Below, in pieces: positions 39,255 to 47,102 of a stretch of DNA of 64,000 nucleotides. The notes under the pieces were generated by a model. That model worked only from the letters and a program-made list of their open reading frames with translations, was not told the DNA's origin and did not search any database. Numbering within the stretch: the first letter of the stretch is position 1; each line of letters begins with the position of its first letter. A program made the position numbers and the translations under genes. The stretch is from an uncultured Pelagibacteraceae bacterium (GTDB taxonomy: Bacteria > Pseudomonadota > Alphaproteobacteria > Pelagibacterales > Pelagibacteraceae), in the NCBI GenBank assembly GCA_902623305.1, contig CACNTB010000003.1:1-64000 (forward strand), given 5' to 3'.

Positions 39255-39761
39255 TTAACAATAGCCTCCGTACTCAGATATATCTATCTGATCAGTAAGT
39301 TTATCTTTATTATCATTATAGACAGTTTCTATATGAATTATTGGTTTTGAGTTCGTGCATCTACTATAAAATTCAACAGACCCTTTTATCCCTCTTGGGC
39401 CAAAGTTTATTGCGGGATATGTTGGATCATTAAAAGGATGATCTTTTATAACACATCTTAAATGATAAACCATATTATTCATAACTGTGCTTACAGATGC
39501 AGGAAAAGTTTTAATATTTTGCGATCTACCACAGTTAAAATCTTTTGTTGAGAGTCTATTATTAAAATAACCGCCATTTATATTTGCTTGCAAAAATGTT
39601 GTGTGCAAAAATTTTACTGCAGTTTTGTGATTAGCTTTAGCAGCATTAATTTTAGCACTACTCGTATACCCATTATAAGCAACTACCCCTACAGCAGCCA
39701 AGATTCCTATGATTGCTACTACGACTAAGAGTTCTATTAGAGTGAAGGCTTTTTGTTTCAT
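39255..39761 (-). CDS. Type IV pilin-like protein 8
   Basis: This 168-residue prepilin has leader MKQKA^FTLIEL, as in pilin 3. It is the only member lacking the cysteine at mature position 54 (QAN in place of KC). Its cysteines are at 77, 103, 135 and 168, the last being the C-terminal residue. The NPY-type motif is altered to IKDHPFND (105-112). KGSVEFYSRC at 126-135 matches the common strand. It overlaps pilin 9 by 4 bp. Confidence 0.9.
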   Translation of the reverse strand: MKQKAFTLIELLVVVAIIGILAAVGVVAYNGYTSSAKINAAKANHKTAVKFLHTTFLQANINGGYFNNRLSTKDFNCGRSQNIKTFPASVSTVMNNMVYHLRCVIKDHPFNDPTYPAINFGPRGIKGSVEFYSRCTNSKPIIHIETVYNDNKDKLTDQIDISEYGGYC

Positions 39762-40300
39762 TGATTTGGTGTGATTATTTCAGAATCTTGCATTTTTTTT
39801 CCATCCAGCCACCACATTACTTTAAATTTTCCATTAGTATCTGCATTACTTGAACAGTAAGGAGACCTCGGACAAATAACAATTGAAACTAATCCATCTA
39901 CCTCACCATCACCAGATCCAACACCTGCATGAGCATCTCCAACAACTTTGGTAGGGCAATGATTGCTTGCTGTCCAATTAGTTGCTGCTCCAGATAATTT
40001 ATAAGGATTTCTCAAATTATATCTCCATGATAAAAAAACAGCTGCACATTCTTGAAATTTAACTCCATTAGTATGCACAGGACAAGGTAATCCAAACGCA
40101 GTTGCAGAACTATCCATTTCACACTTTGCAATTTCTTGTCTCATAACTTTAACAGTTGTTTTAAAATTATTTTTTACTACAGCTTTTTTTGCACTATTCG
40201 TATACCCATTATAAGCAACCACACCTACAGCAGCGAGAATACCTATGATAGCTACCACGACTAGGAGTTCTATTAATGTGAAGGCTTTATGGTTAGCCAT
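39758..40300 (-). CDS. Type IV pilin-like protein 9
   Basis: This 180-residue prepilin has leader MANHKA^FTLIEL. Cysteines are at 60, 73, 85, 115, 143 and 149, and LRNPYK is at 96-101. The late loop VSIVICPRSPYCSSN (138-152) has the same spacing as the MTCxKxPCSG loop of pilins 6 and 10. It starts 71 bp downstream of the DUF1330 gene and is translationally coupled to pilin 8. Confidence 0.9.
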   Translation of the reverse strand: MANHKAFTLIELLVVVAIIGILAAVGVVAYNGYTNSAKKAVVKNNFKTTVKVMRQEIAKCEMDSSATAFGLPCPVHTNGVKFQECAAVFLSWRYNLRNPYKLSGAATNWTASNHCPTKVVGDAHAGVGSGDGEVDGLVSIVICPRSPYCSSNADTNGKFKVMWWLDGKKMQDSEIITPNQ

Positions 40301-40371
40301 ATAAATTTAAAGTTTTCACAAGCTCAGGGTTTTCAAACTAGTTTTCAATCCATTTTTTAATTAGCTGAGTT

Positions 40372-40659
40372 TTAATTCCCCTCAACTAAAACTAGATGAG
40401 CTTTGGCCGCTAATTCTCTAACCGCTTTAGCCGCTTGATATTTTTCTGACTCATAGAATTTACGAGCAGCATCAATGCTTTCAAATTCAATTAATACAAC
40501 AGTTCCTAAATTTTCACCTTCTCTTACGTCAGGACTAGGTTCACGAACAAGAACTTTGCCGCCGTGCTCTCCAATAGTTGGTCCAGACATTTGTTTAAAC
40601 TTTTCCATACCTTCTTTATCGTGTTCTTTAAGATGTGCTATCAAATATCCTTTGCTCAT
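40372..40659 (-). CDS. DUF1330 family protein
   Basis: This 95-residue small dimeric alpha/beta-barrel (ferredoxin-like fold) protein is of the DUF1330 family. Landmarks are MSKGYLIAHLKEHDKEG, GPTIGEHGGKVLVREP, VVLIEFESIDAARKFYES and YQAAKAVRELAAKAHLVLVEG. The molecular role of the family is not established. A strong Shine-Dalgarno (AGGAG) lies 6 bp before the ATG, unusual in this genome and a sign of its own translation. It stands alone between pilin 9 and the autotransporter-like gene. Confidence 0.85.
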   Translation of the reverse strand: MSKGYLIAHLKEHDKEGMEKFKQMSGPTIGEHGGKVLVREPSPDVREGENLGTVVLIEFESIDAARKFYESEKYQAAKAVRELAAKAHLVLVEGN

Positions 40660-40727
40660 GTTTTTCTCCTTTATGTTTTAATGTAACAAATCCTGAACCA
40701 TGAGTCTAAATTTTTCTGTATTTGAAA

Positions 40728-43433
40728 TTAATTATTTTTTATGTTTCTAATTAATAACTCTTTTTCAGTTCTAAGTCTTTGATTGTCCTTAATTAATTGA
40801 ATAATTAATTCTTTCATTACTTGGTTTTCTTTATTTAGCTTGTTTGCAACTAATGCAAGTCTTTCTTTTTCTCTAATAATTTGTAACTGATCAAATAATT
40901 TCTCAAGTTCAGGGTCTAATTTTTCATCTTCTTCTCTTTCTTTTGCTCTTTTTTTAGCAATTCTTTGAAGTTTTTTACTGATTGATAAATTTATATTATT
41001 ATTAATTAGGTTGTCCTGATCACTATGTTCAAGATTTAAACTTACACTAATATCTTCTGAATTTTTAGTTAAAGAAAACCCAATTTTTTTTGCAACAGCT
41101 CCATTCATGGTATGGTCTTGGGATATATCTTCTTTAAATCCTGCACCGTTAATATCATCCATTTTAACTTTACCGCTTATAGTTTTGTTGAAAGCTAAAC
41201 CAAAATAAGGTTTTAAAATAAAACCATTTTCATTATTTATTGAATAATCAACCTCAAAACCAGCTCCTAGAACTTGATCGATTGCATCATCAACTGATAA
41301 ATCTCCATGAGTAAAGTTTGATAAATATTTTGGTATTCTATGAGCGCCATACTCTCCAATTATTGTTAAAGACAAATCATTATTGTCTTGAATTTTTTTA
41401 TTTAATTTATAATTAGAATTTAATGCAATAAACTGACCTAGGAAGTTATTTCTTATTATTTGCCCAGACTCGGTTTCAATATCAGTAATTTTATTACTAG
41501 AAATACCAAATAATGCCTTAATTGAAAGATTATTTGAATTTGTTTTCATATCATAACCAAAGGCTAAGTTTTCACTTTTACTTTTTTCCTTACTGTTGAA
41601 ATTAGCATTTTGTTCAAAATAAGTTAAAAAAGCCCTTGTTTTTTCTTCATCAAAATCATTTTTTAAAAAATAGCCTGAAGCACCCTTGATGGAATTTTCA
41701 TAAATATTATTTCTTTTAGCTTGGGTATAAAATGTTGATCTTTCTTTTACGTCATTCAATGACTTAAAAATATTATTCAAAGTATTACTAAAAATTTCTG
41801 TTCTATATCTTTTATTATTACTAACAACATCTAATTCTTCTCCATAAATCCTTAGATAACCATTAGTTTCTGAATTATCTGAGTCTAAATTTTTATTAGC
41901 ATCTAATATTTGATATGTATCATTTCCACATAAATTATTCGTTATTGAAATATTTGTTTTTCCATGTAACTCAATATCTTGGTCTTTTGAAATACTACAA
42001 TCTAATGTCATTGTAGTAGTTGTACTATTTAATTCAATTTCACCAACATAAGTACCCTCACTTTTAGTAACTATTTCTAATCCTGTGTTATTCGAATTTG
42101 CCATGACAATGGAATTGTCACCTCCCGTAATAGTTCCCGAATTATTAATTGTTAAGCCATTAAAATTTTTATTGTCGTGATAATCTCCAACTTTAATACC
42201 ATCTGCATCACCATTGGATGCACTAATAGTTCCAAAATTATTTAGAACTACATTTTCACCAGCCTCTGCAGATGTAGAACTATTTCCAAATCCTATACCA
42301 AAGTGATTCTGATTATGTTCACCTGTTACTGTAATGTTGCCATGGTTATTTATAGTAAGGTTCTTTGTTCTCCCGGCTCCTATACCACCTGTTGTTGATG
42401 TTATTGTTCCTGTATTATTGATAGTTGTTCCACCTGTATTTCTAGCTACTTGTATTGCTGCTCCAAATGCAGATTCTATAGTTCCACTATTAGTAATTGT
42501 ATGAGAGGCATCACTATCCCCCTGTCTATCAATAAGAACTGTACCGGTGTTAGTACCTGTATTTGTCGAGCTTATCGTTCCTGAATTTGTAAAAGTAACA
42601 CCAGAGCACTCTCTACAATAAATACTATTTCTATCTGAAGTTATTGTTCCACGATTATCTATTGTAAGATTTGATCCAAATTCTGTGTCTATACCATACC
42701 TGTTTGCACTTTCAATTGTTGCTCCTTGATAATTTATAATTTCACTATCAGTGAGAAATTTTCCTATGATTGGATCTGTACCTGAGGTGGTTTCGATTAT
42801 TCCACCATCATAGTTATAAATTTTAACTCCTCTACTTTTTTTACCTTCCCCTCCGCTACCTAACCAGATTGTATTATTTAGTGAACTGATTGTTCCATAA
42901 TTATTTAATATAAGTCCAACTGCTGTTGATCCTGATACTGATAATGTAGATTGACAATTGCTATTGTCTCCAGGCTGATTACACCAACCAATATTTCTTC
43001 CCTCAATTGCGTTAGCTCCCTCAGCACTTATTGTGGCTCCAGAATTATTTGTGATTGTAACATTTTCTGCATAATCCAAATATATAGCTTCATTGTTATC
43101 TGAGTTGATGGTTCCACTATTAGTTATCGTAGTGTCAAGTGAAGACTCAGCATATATTGTTTTTTGCTTATTAGAATTATTGGCTGTTTCAATTGTTCCG
43201 TTATTTGTTATCTCTACTCCTTTTTCATCTTCAAGATCTACACTCTTATGATCATTAACTGATATTGATCCCGAAGATGTTACTGTAAGACTATCATTAT
43301 CTTGGCATGTTTGCTGAATTGTTAATGCTATTGATACCGTATCATCGCAATTTAAAGAAATAAAACCGTATGAGGGATTTATAAATAGAACTAAAAATTT
43401 AAATAAGAAATAAAATATAAATAATTTTTTCAT
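40728..43433 (-). CDS. Autotransporter-like surface protein with beta-helix passenger and C-terminal coiled coil
   Basis: The 901-residue protein has a signal peptide (hydrophobic to about residue 24, likely cut near SYG). About a dozen degenerate repeats of the form ITNSGTI..S.N..AI follow to about residue 480, the pattern of a right-handed beta-helix. Around residues 580-830 alternating polar/hydrophobic strands (LAFGYDMKTNSNNLSIKALFG, GAGFEVDYSIN, LKPYFGLAFNKTISG) resemble an autotransporter barrel. Unlike classical autotransporters it does not end in an aromatic residue but in a charged coiled coil of about 70 residues (KLDPELEKLFDQLQIIREKE). It overlaps pilin 10 by one base. Adhesin is the likeliest role. 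Confidence 0.72.
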   Translation of the reverse strand: MKKLFIFYFLFKFLVLFINPSYGFISLNCDDTVSIALTIQQTCQDNDSLTVTSSGSISVNDHKSVDLEDEKGVEITNNGTIETANNSNKQKTIYAESSLDTTITNSGTINSDNNEAIYLDYAENVTITNNSGATISAEGANAIEGRNIGWCNQPGDNSNCQSTLSVSGSTAVGLILNNYGTISSLNNTIWLGSGGEGKKSRGVKIYNYDGGIIETTSGTDPIIGKFLTDSEIINYQGATIESANRYGIDTEFGSNLTIDNRGTITSDRNSIYCRECSGVTFTNSGTISSTNTGTNTGTVLIDRQGDSDASHTITNSGTIESAFGAAIQVARNTGGTTINNTGTITSTTGGIGAGRTKNLTINNHGNITVTGEHNQNHFGIGFGNSSTSAEAGENVVLNNFGTISASNGDADGIKVGDYHDNKNFNGLTINNSGTITGGDNSIVMANSNNTGLEIVTKSEGTYVGEIELNSTTTTMTLDCSISKDQDIELHGKTNISITNNLCGNDTYQILDANKNLDSDNSETNGYLRIYGEELDVVSNNKRYRTEIFSNTLNNIFKSLNDVKERSTFYTQAKRNNIYENSIKGASGYFLKNDFDEEKTRAFLTYFEQNANFNSKEKSKSENLAFGYDMKTNSNNLSIKALFGISSNKITDIETESGQIIRNNFLGQFIALNSNYKLNKKIQDNNDLSLTIIGEYGAHRIPKYLSNFTHGDLSVDDAIDQVLGAGFEVDYSINNENGFILKPYFGLAFNKTISGKVKMDDINGAGFKEDISQDHTMNGAVAKKIGFSLTKNSEDISVSLNLEHSDQDNLINNNINLSISKKLQRIAKKRAKEREEDEKLDPELEKLFDQLQIIREKERLALVANKLNKENQVMKELIIQLIKDNQRLRTEKELLIRNIKNN

Positions 43434-43915
43434 TAGTCTAAAATTATATCAGTACTACAAAGATGATTATCTCCTTCACATCTCTTTCCAGAACATGGAG
43501 TTTTAACACAAGTCATTACTTTAATTTTTAATCCGGGTGATAACATTCTATTATATCCAACGTGTTCATCGATAACTATTCCTCCACCATGGGTTACAGC
43601 TTGTTCTGATGGAAAATATGGATTTTTAAATCCTGATAAAGATCTTTCTACAGCTTTCGCCACAAAATCTTTCCAATCATTTAAACCTTGTTTTGAACAA
43701 TCTAATTCATTATTCATTGCTGTTGATGCACCTGTTGAACATTTCATAACTTCAGTTGTTATATATTTAACTACATTTTTATGGTTCGCTGTTGCTGCCG
43801 ATTTTTTTGCACTTGAAGTATAACCGTTATATGCAACAACACCTACAGCAGCAAGAATACCAATGATTGCTACAACGACAAGAAGTTCTATTAGGGTAAA
43901 ACCTTTTTTATTCAT
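43433..43915 (-). CDS. Type IV pilin-like protein 10
   Basis: This 160-residue prepilin has leader MNKKG^FTLIEL. Cysteines are at 59, 73, 136, 141, 146 and 153, and GFKNPY is at 95-100. The C-terminal MTCVKTPCSG is shared with pilin 6, followed by a cysteine-rich extension. Its 5' conserved block has more synonymous changes than the other copies. It is coupled to the autotransporter-like gene by a one-base overlap and to pilin 11 by 8 bp, suggesting co-expression of the pilin and surface protein. Confidence 0.9.
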   Translation of the reverse strand: MNKKGFTLIELLVVVAIIGILAAVGVVAYNGYTSSAKKSAATANHKNVVKYITTEVMKCSTGASTAMNNELDCSKQGLNDWKDFVAKAVERSLSGFKNPYFPSEQAVTHGGGIVIDEHVGYNRMLSPGLKIKVMTCVKTPCSGKRCEGDNHLCSTDIILD

Positions 43916-44429
43916 AAGATACTGTTGTCTCCATATATTGTGTTGATCCTGAACTATTTCCTAAATTTGAACATATCTTAATTCTGTATGCATCTAATTT
44001 AAATACTGATAAATATCCTCCTTGTTGAGAATGAGAAGGACAAGCAGTCATAAAACCAGGTGGTGAACAGTTTGTAACATTTAATTTACACCATGAACCA
44101 TAGGGTGGACTTGATCCATAAAATGGACTTTCCCAATTCATTCCATAAATAGTTTGATTCATGTAATTTATGAAATTATCTATAGTCACTGGACAACTAA
44201 TATTTTTTTTTGTCCCATTGATATCTAAGTATTCTATAGTTTCACCCATATTACATTGTATCGCTTTTGCGCCTATCATTTTTGTGATCGAGGCGTGATT
44301 AGCTTTGGTGGCAGCAACCCTAGCACTATTAGTATACCCATTATAAGCAATTACTCCAACAGCAGCTAGGATACCGATGATTGCTACTACGACTAATAGT
44401 TCTATTAGGGTGAAGCCTTGAAGTTTCAT
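43908..44429 (-). CDS. Type IV pilin-like protein 11
   Basis: The start is placed at the ATG at 44429 (leader MKLQG^FTLIEL, 173 residues), because five-residue leaders are the rule here. The ATG at 44438 would add three residues. The helix has VGVIAYNGYT, one of few changes in the constant block. Cysteines are at 59, 79, 114, 121, 130 and 153. The NPY motif reads ESPFYG at 100-105. The segment SPPYGSWCKLNVTNC is not seen in other members. It is the first pilin in transcription order. Confidence 0.88.
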   Translation of the reverse strand: MKLQGFTLIELLVVVAIIGILAAVGVIAYNGYTNSARVAATKANHASITKMIGAKAIQCNMGETIEYLDINGTKKNISCPVTIDNFINYMNQTIYGMNWESPFYGSSPPYGSWCKLNVTNCSPPGFMTACPSHSQQGGYLSVFKLDAYRIKICSNLGNSSGSTQYMETTVSYE

Positions 44430-44460
44430 ATTAGGCATTTTTATAAGATTTTCTTTACTT

Positions 44461-44868
44461 TCATTTGTTAGACAATAATCCTTCCTTTAAATACCTTTGG
44501 TCTAAATTACAATCTTTGTAACCCCTCTTAACTACGTTTAGATATCTTTCAGTAGGAAATTTGAATGGCGTTTTTTTTACCATTGTATAAGTCATCACTT
44601 TTTTTCCATAATAATAAAAGTAGTATTTTTTATAAAGAATTGGAAAATCTTCATATACATCTAATTTTTTTTCATCGCTTTTAGAAATTTCAAATAATGC
44701 ACCTGGAACAATAGAATTTTTTTTAGGCTCTATGTCTGCGGCTCTATACTTGCTTCTGAAAGTTAACCTGAAATCTTTTAAATTTATTTTTTTTAAGAAA
44801 ATACTATTTTTACATCTTCGTTTCATTTGAAAATGATGAAGATTACTACCATAAGCAAAATACAACAT
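44461..44868 (-). CDS. Gamma-glutamylcyclotransferase-like (AIG2/GGCT fold) protein
   Basis: The 135-residue protein opens with LYFAYGSNLHHFQMKRRC, the YGSNL signature of the GGCT fold, which cleaves gamma-glutamyl amides to 5-oxoproline. VPGALFEISKSDEKKLDVYED supplies the acidic residue region expected for catalysis, although the exact Glu is not certain. The substrate is unknown. It overlaps the COG1058 gene by one base and lies 22-31 bp upstream of pilin 11. Confidence 0.8.
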   Translation of the reverse strand: MLYFAYGSNLHHFQMKRRCKNSIFLKKINLKDFRLTFRSKYRAADIEPKKNSIVPGALFEISKSDEKKLDVYEDFPILYKKYYFYYYGKKVMTYTMVKKTPFKFPTERYLNVVKRGYKDCNLDQRYLKEGLLSNK

Positions 44869-45617
44869 TATCTATCAACTACCTCAATTTTTTTATCATT
44901 TATAAATTCTAAAATTTGAGAATTACAATTATCAATTTTATTTTGATCTTCAGACCTTATTACTATTGAGACACCTAATTTACCTGCATGAAAAAAAGGG
45001 TAGCTTCCTATTTCAACATCTTGATTATCATTTTGAACTTTAGTTAATGATTTAGCTATTTCACTTTCAACAGTTTTTAAACTTATAGTAAGACTTTTAA
45101 TTGGCTTTCCTCCTACTATGCGATTAGTTAAACCTCCCAGCATTGATTTTAAAATAGATGGAACTCCTGGTAATGAAAATACATTTTCAACATTAAAACC
45201 TGGGGCGCCACTTGTTGGATTTAAAATTAATTTTGCATTCTCTGGCATCCAGGCCATCTTTTGTCTACCATCATTAAATTCTCCTGGTTGGTAATAAGCC
45301 TCTAAAATTTCAAAGGCCTCTTTATGAACTTCATATTTTATTCCAAATGCTTTTGAAACTGATTGAGCAGTAATATCGTCATGAGTTGGTCCAATACCAC
45401 CAGTTGTAAATACATAGTCGTAGCTTGATCTAAGAAAATTGAGAGTTTCAACAATTGTTTTTTCAATATCGGGTATTACTCTAACTTCAGCTACATTAAC
45501 TCCTATAGAGTTAAGCCAAATTGCTAATGTTGATGTATTGGTATCCTGGGTTCTCCCAGATAATATTTCATTACCAATTATTAAAATCGATGCATTAACT
45601 TTTACTTTTTTATTCAT
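44868..45617 (-). CDS. Molybdopterin-binding-domain protein, CinA N-terminal type (COG1058)
   Basis: The 249-residue protein consists of the MoaB/Mog-like domain only. ILIIGNEILSGRTQDTNT is at 11-28 and TTGGIGPTHDDITAQSVSKA is at 71-90, then SLPGVPSILKSMLGG. CinA proteins of this type hydrolyse ADP-ribose or related pyrophosphates. The C-terminal nicotinamide-nucleotide deamidase domain is missing here. The start codon lies only 20 bp from that of divergent sfsA. Confidence 0.82.
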   Translation of the reverse strand: MNKKVKVNASILIIGNEILSGRTQDTNTSTLAIWLNSIGVNVAEVRVIPDIEKTIVETLNFLRSSYDYVFTTGGIGPTHDDITAQSVSKAFGIKYEVHKEAFEILEAYYQPGEFNDGRQKMAWMPENAKLILNPTSGAPGFNVENVFSLPGVPSILKSMLGGLTNRIVGGKPIKSLTISLKTVESEIAKSLTKVQNDNQDVEIGSYPFFHAGKLGVSIVIRSEDQNKIDNCNSQILEFINDKKIEVVDR

Positions 45618-45637
45618 ATGAAATATATAATTTATTA

Positions 45638-46336
45638 ATGGAATTTACCAAGTCTTTAGTAAAAGGCAAACTAATCAAACGTTATAAAAGGTTTTTTACT
45701 GACGTTAAACTCGATAAAGGAATTGTCACAGCTCATTGCCCTAACACGGGATCGATGAAAGGTTTGTTAAATGAAGGTAATGAAGTTTATTTGCTTCCTA
45801 ATAATGATCCAAAACGAAAGCTTAAATATGGATTAGAAATTATTAAATCTAGAAAAAATTTAGTTGGGGTGAATACTCACATGGCAAATAGAATTGTTGA
45901 GCATGGTCTTCAAAATAATCTTATTAACGAACTTAAAAATAATGACAATATAAAGCCGGAGGTTTTTTTTAATAAAGAAACAAGATTTGACTTTCTATTA
46001 GAAAAAAAGGGTCAAAAAAGCTTTGTTGAGGTTAAAAATGTTACTTTATTTCGAAATGAAGATACTGCTGAATTTCCTGATGCGCCAACAGCTAGAGGAA
46101 TTAAGCATTTATTAACCCTTATTGATGCCATAAAAAAAAGTTATAAAACATACTTAATATTTTTAGTTCAAATTCAAAATATGAAATATTTTAAAATTGC
46201 TAAAGATATAGATGAGGAATATTACAACGCCTACCTAAAAGCTAAAAAAGCAGGTGTTAATTTTTTGGCTTATAGATGTGATATAAGTTCTAAGAAAATT
46301 TTTATAGATAAAAAATTAAAAATTATAGATGACTGA
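45638..46336 (+). CDS. sfsA: SfsA family protein (sugar fermentation stimulation protein)
   Basis: The 232-residue protein has the SfsA layout: an N-terminal OB-like part with FTKSLVKGKLIKRYKRFFTD and the conserved AHCPNTGSMKGLL, then a nuclease-like domain with EKKGQKSFVEVKNVTL and FPDAPTARGIKHLLTL. Biochemical work assigns nuclease features to the family; its physiological role is not settled. It overlaps map by 8 bp and starts the plus-strand operon sfsA-map-purB-purC-purS-purQ-purL-bolA-grxD. Confidence 0.9.
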   Translation: MEFTKSLVKGKLIKRYKRFFTDVKLDKGIVTAHCPNTGSMKGLLNEGNEVYLLPNNDPKRKLKYGLEIIKSRKNLVGVNTHMANRIVEHGLQNNLINELKNNDNIKPEVFFNKETRFDFLLEKKGQKSFVEVKNVTLFRNEDTAEFPDAPTARGIKHLLTLIDAIKKSYKTYLIFLVQIQNMKYFKIAKDIDEEYYNAYLKAKKAGVNFLAYRCDISSKKIFIDKKLKIIDD

Positions 46337-47099
46337 TTATAAAGAAAAATTTGAAAAAATGAGAGTTGCAGGAAAACTTGCTGCAAGAACTTTAGATATG
46401 TTAACTGAAAATATCAAAGAAGGTGTTTCTACAGATTATATCGACAAGTTAGGATATGAGTTTATTAGAGATAATGGTGGTTATTCAGCTCCATTATATT
46501 ATAGAGGATTTACAAAATCTTTATGCACATCATTAAATCATGTTATATGTCACGGAATACCGTCTGACAGAATTTTACAAGAGGGTGATGCTGTAAATGT
46601 TGATATAACTGCAATTGTTGATGAGCACTATGGTGATACAAGTAGAATGTTTTGTATCGGGAAAACTCAAGTAAAATTAAACAATCTCATTGATGCTACT
46701 TACGATTCTATGATGAGAGCTATTAAAATTTTAAAACCTGGAATTAAGCTAGGTGATATAGGACATGCAATTCAGTCTTTTGTAGAAGAGAAAGGTTTTT
46801 CAGTTGTGAGAGATTTTTGTGGTCACGGAATTAGCACGACATTTCATGAACCGCCGAATATTTTACATTATGGTAATAAGAACTCAGGTATGGAATTAAG
46901 ACCTGGTATGACATTTACCATAGAGCCAATGATTAATGCAGGTAAATACGATGTTAAAATCTTAAATGATGGTTGGACAGCTGTAACTAAAGATAAATCT
47001 TTATCTGCACAATTTGAGCATACAATAGGAATTACTGAAAATGGTTATGAAATCTTTACAGAATCTGTTAAAGGTTATTCAAAGCCTCCATACTTATAA
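46329..47099 (+). CDS. map: Methionine aminopeptidase, type I
   Basis: The enzyme removes the initiator methionine from new proteins. The 256-residue product has the pita-bread fold with metal ligands in NVDITAIVDEHYGDTSRMF, FCGHGISTTFHEPPNI and FTIEPMIN, and the last glutamate in SAQFEHTIGIT. The start overlaps sfsA by 8 bp. Length is typical for the bacterial short form. Confidence 0.95.
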   Translation: MTDYKEKFEKMRVAGKLAARTLDMLTENIKEGVSTDYIDKLGYEFIRDNGGYSAPLYYRGFTKSLCTSLNHVICHGIPSDRILQEGDAVNVDITAIVDEHYGDTSRMFCIGKTQVKLNNLIDATYDSMMRAIKILKPGIKLGDIGHAIQSFVEEKGFSVVRDFCGHGISTTFHEPPNILHYGNKNSGMELRPGMTFTIEPMINAGKYDVKILNDGWTAVTKDKSLSAQFEHTIGITENGYEIFTESVKGYSKPPYL

Positions 47100-47102
47100 T
47101 TA

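Larger units (their letters stand above)
34004..44429 (-). repeat. Family of pilin 5' constant blocks (eleven copies plus one remnant)
   Basis: The first 95-105 bases of each of the eleven pilin genes encode the same leader junction and helix and are closely similar in DNA, mostly differing at synonymous sites. Homology then fades over the next 60-80 bases, and the 3' two thirds cannot be aligned by eye. The copies begin at 34525, 35046, 35699, 36283, 36810, 37347, 37792, 39761, 40300, 43915 and 44429. Such dispersed direct repeats are substrates for homologous recombination between genes. Confidence 0.85.

Noticed and set aside
34004..44429. A diversity-generating retroelement acting on pilin heads
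   Set aside because: No reverse transcriptase gene or template repeat is visible, and the divergence covers the whole head with length changes rather than adenine-specific substitutions.
34004..44429. A type II secretion pseudopilin operon
   Set aside because: There are eleven similar pilin-length proteins and no gspE, gspF, gspD or typical GspH-K pattern; the N-termini fit major/minor type IV pilins better.
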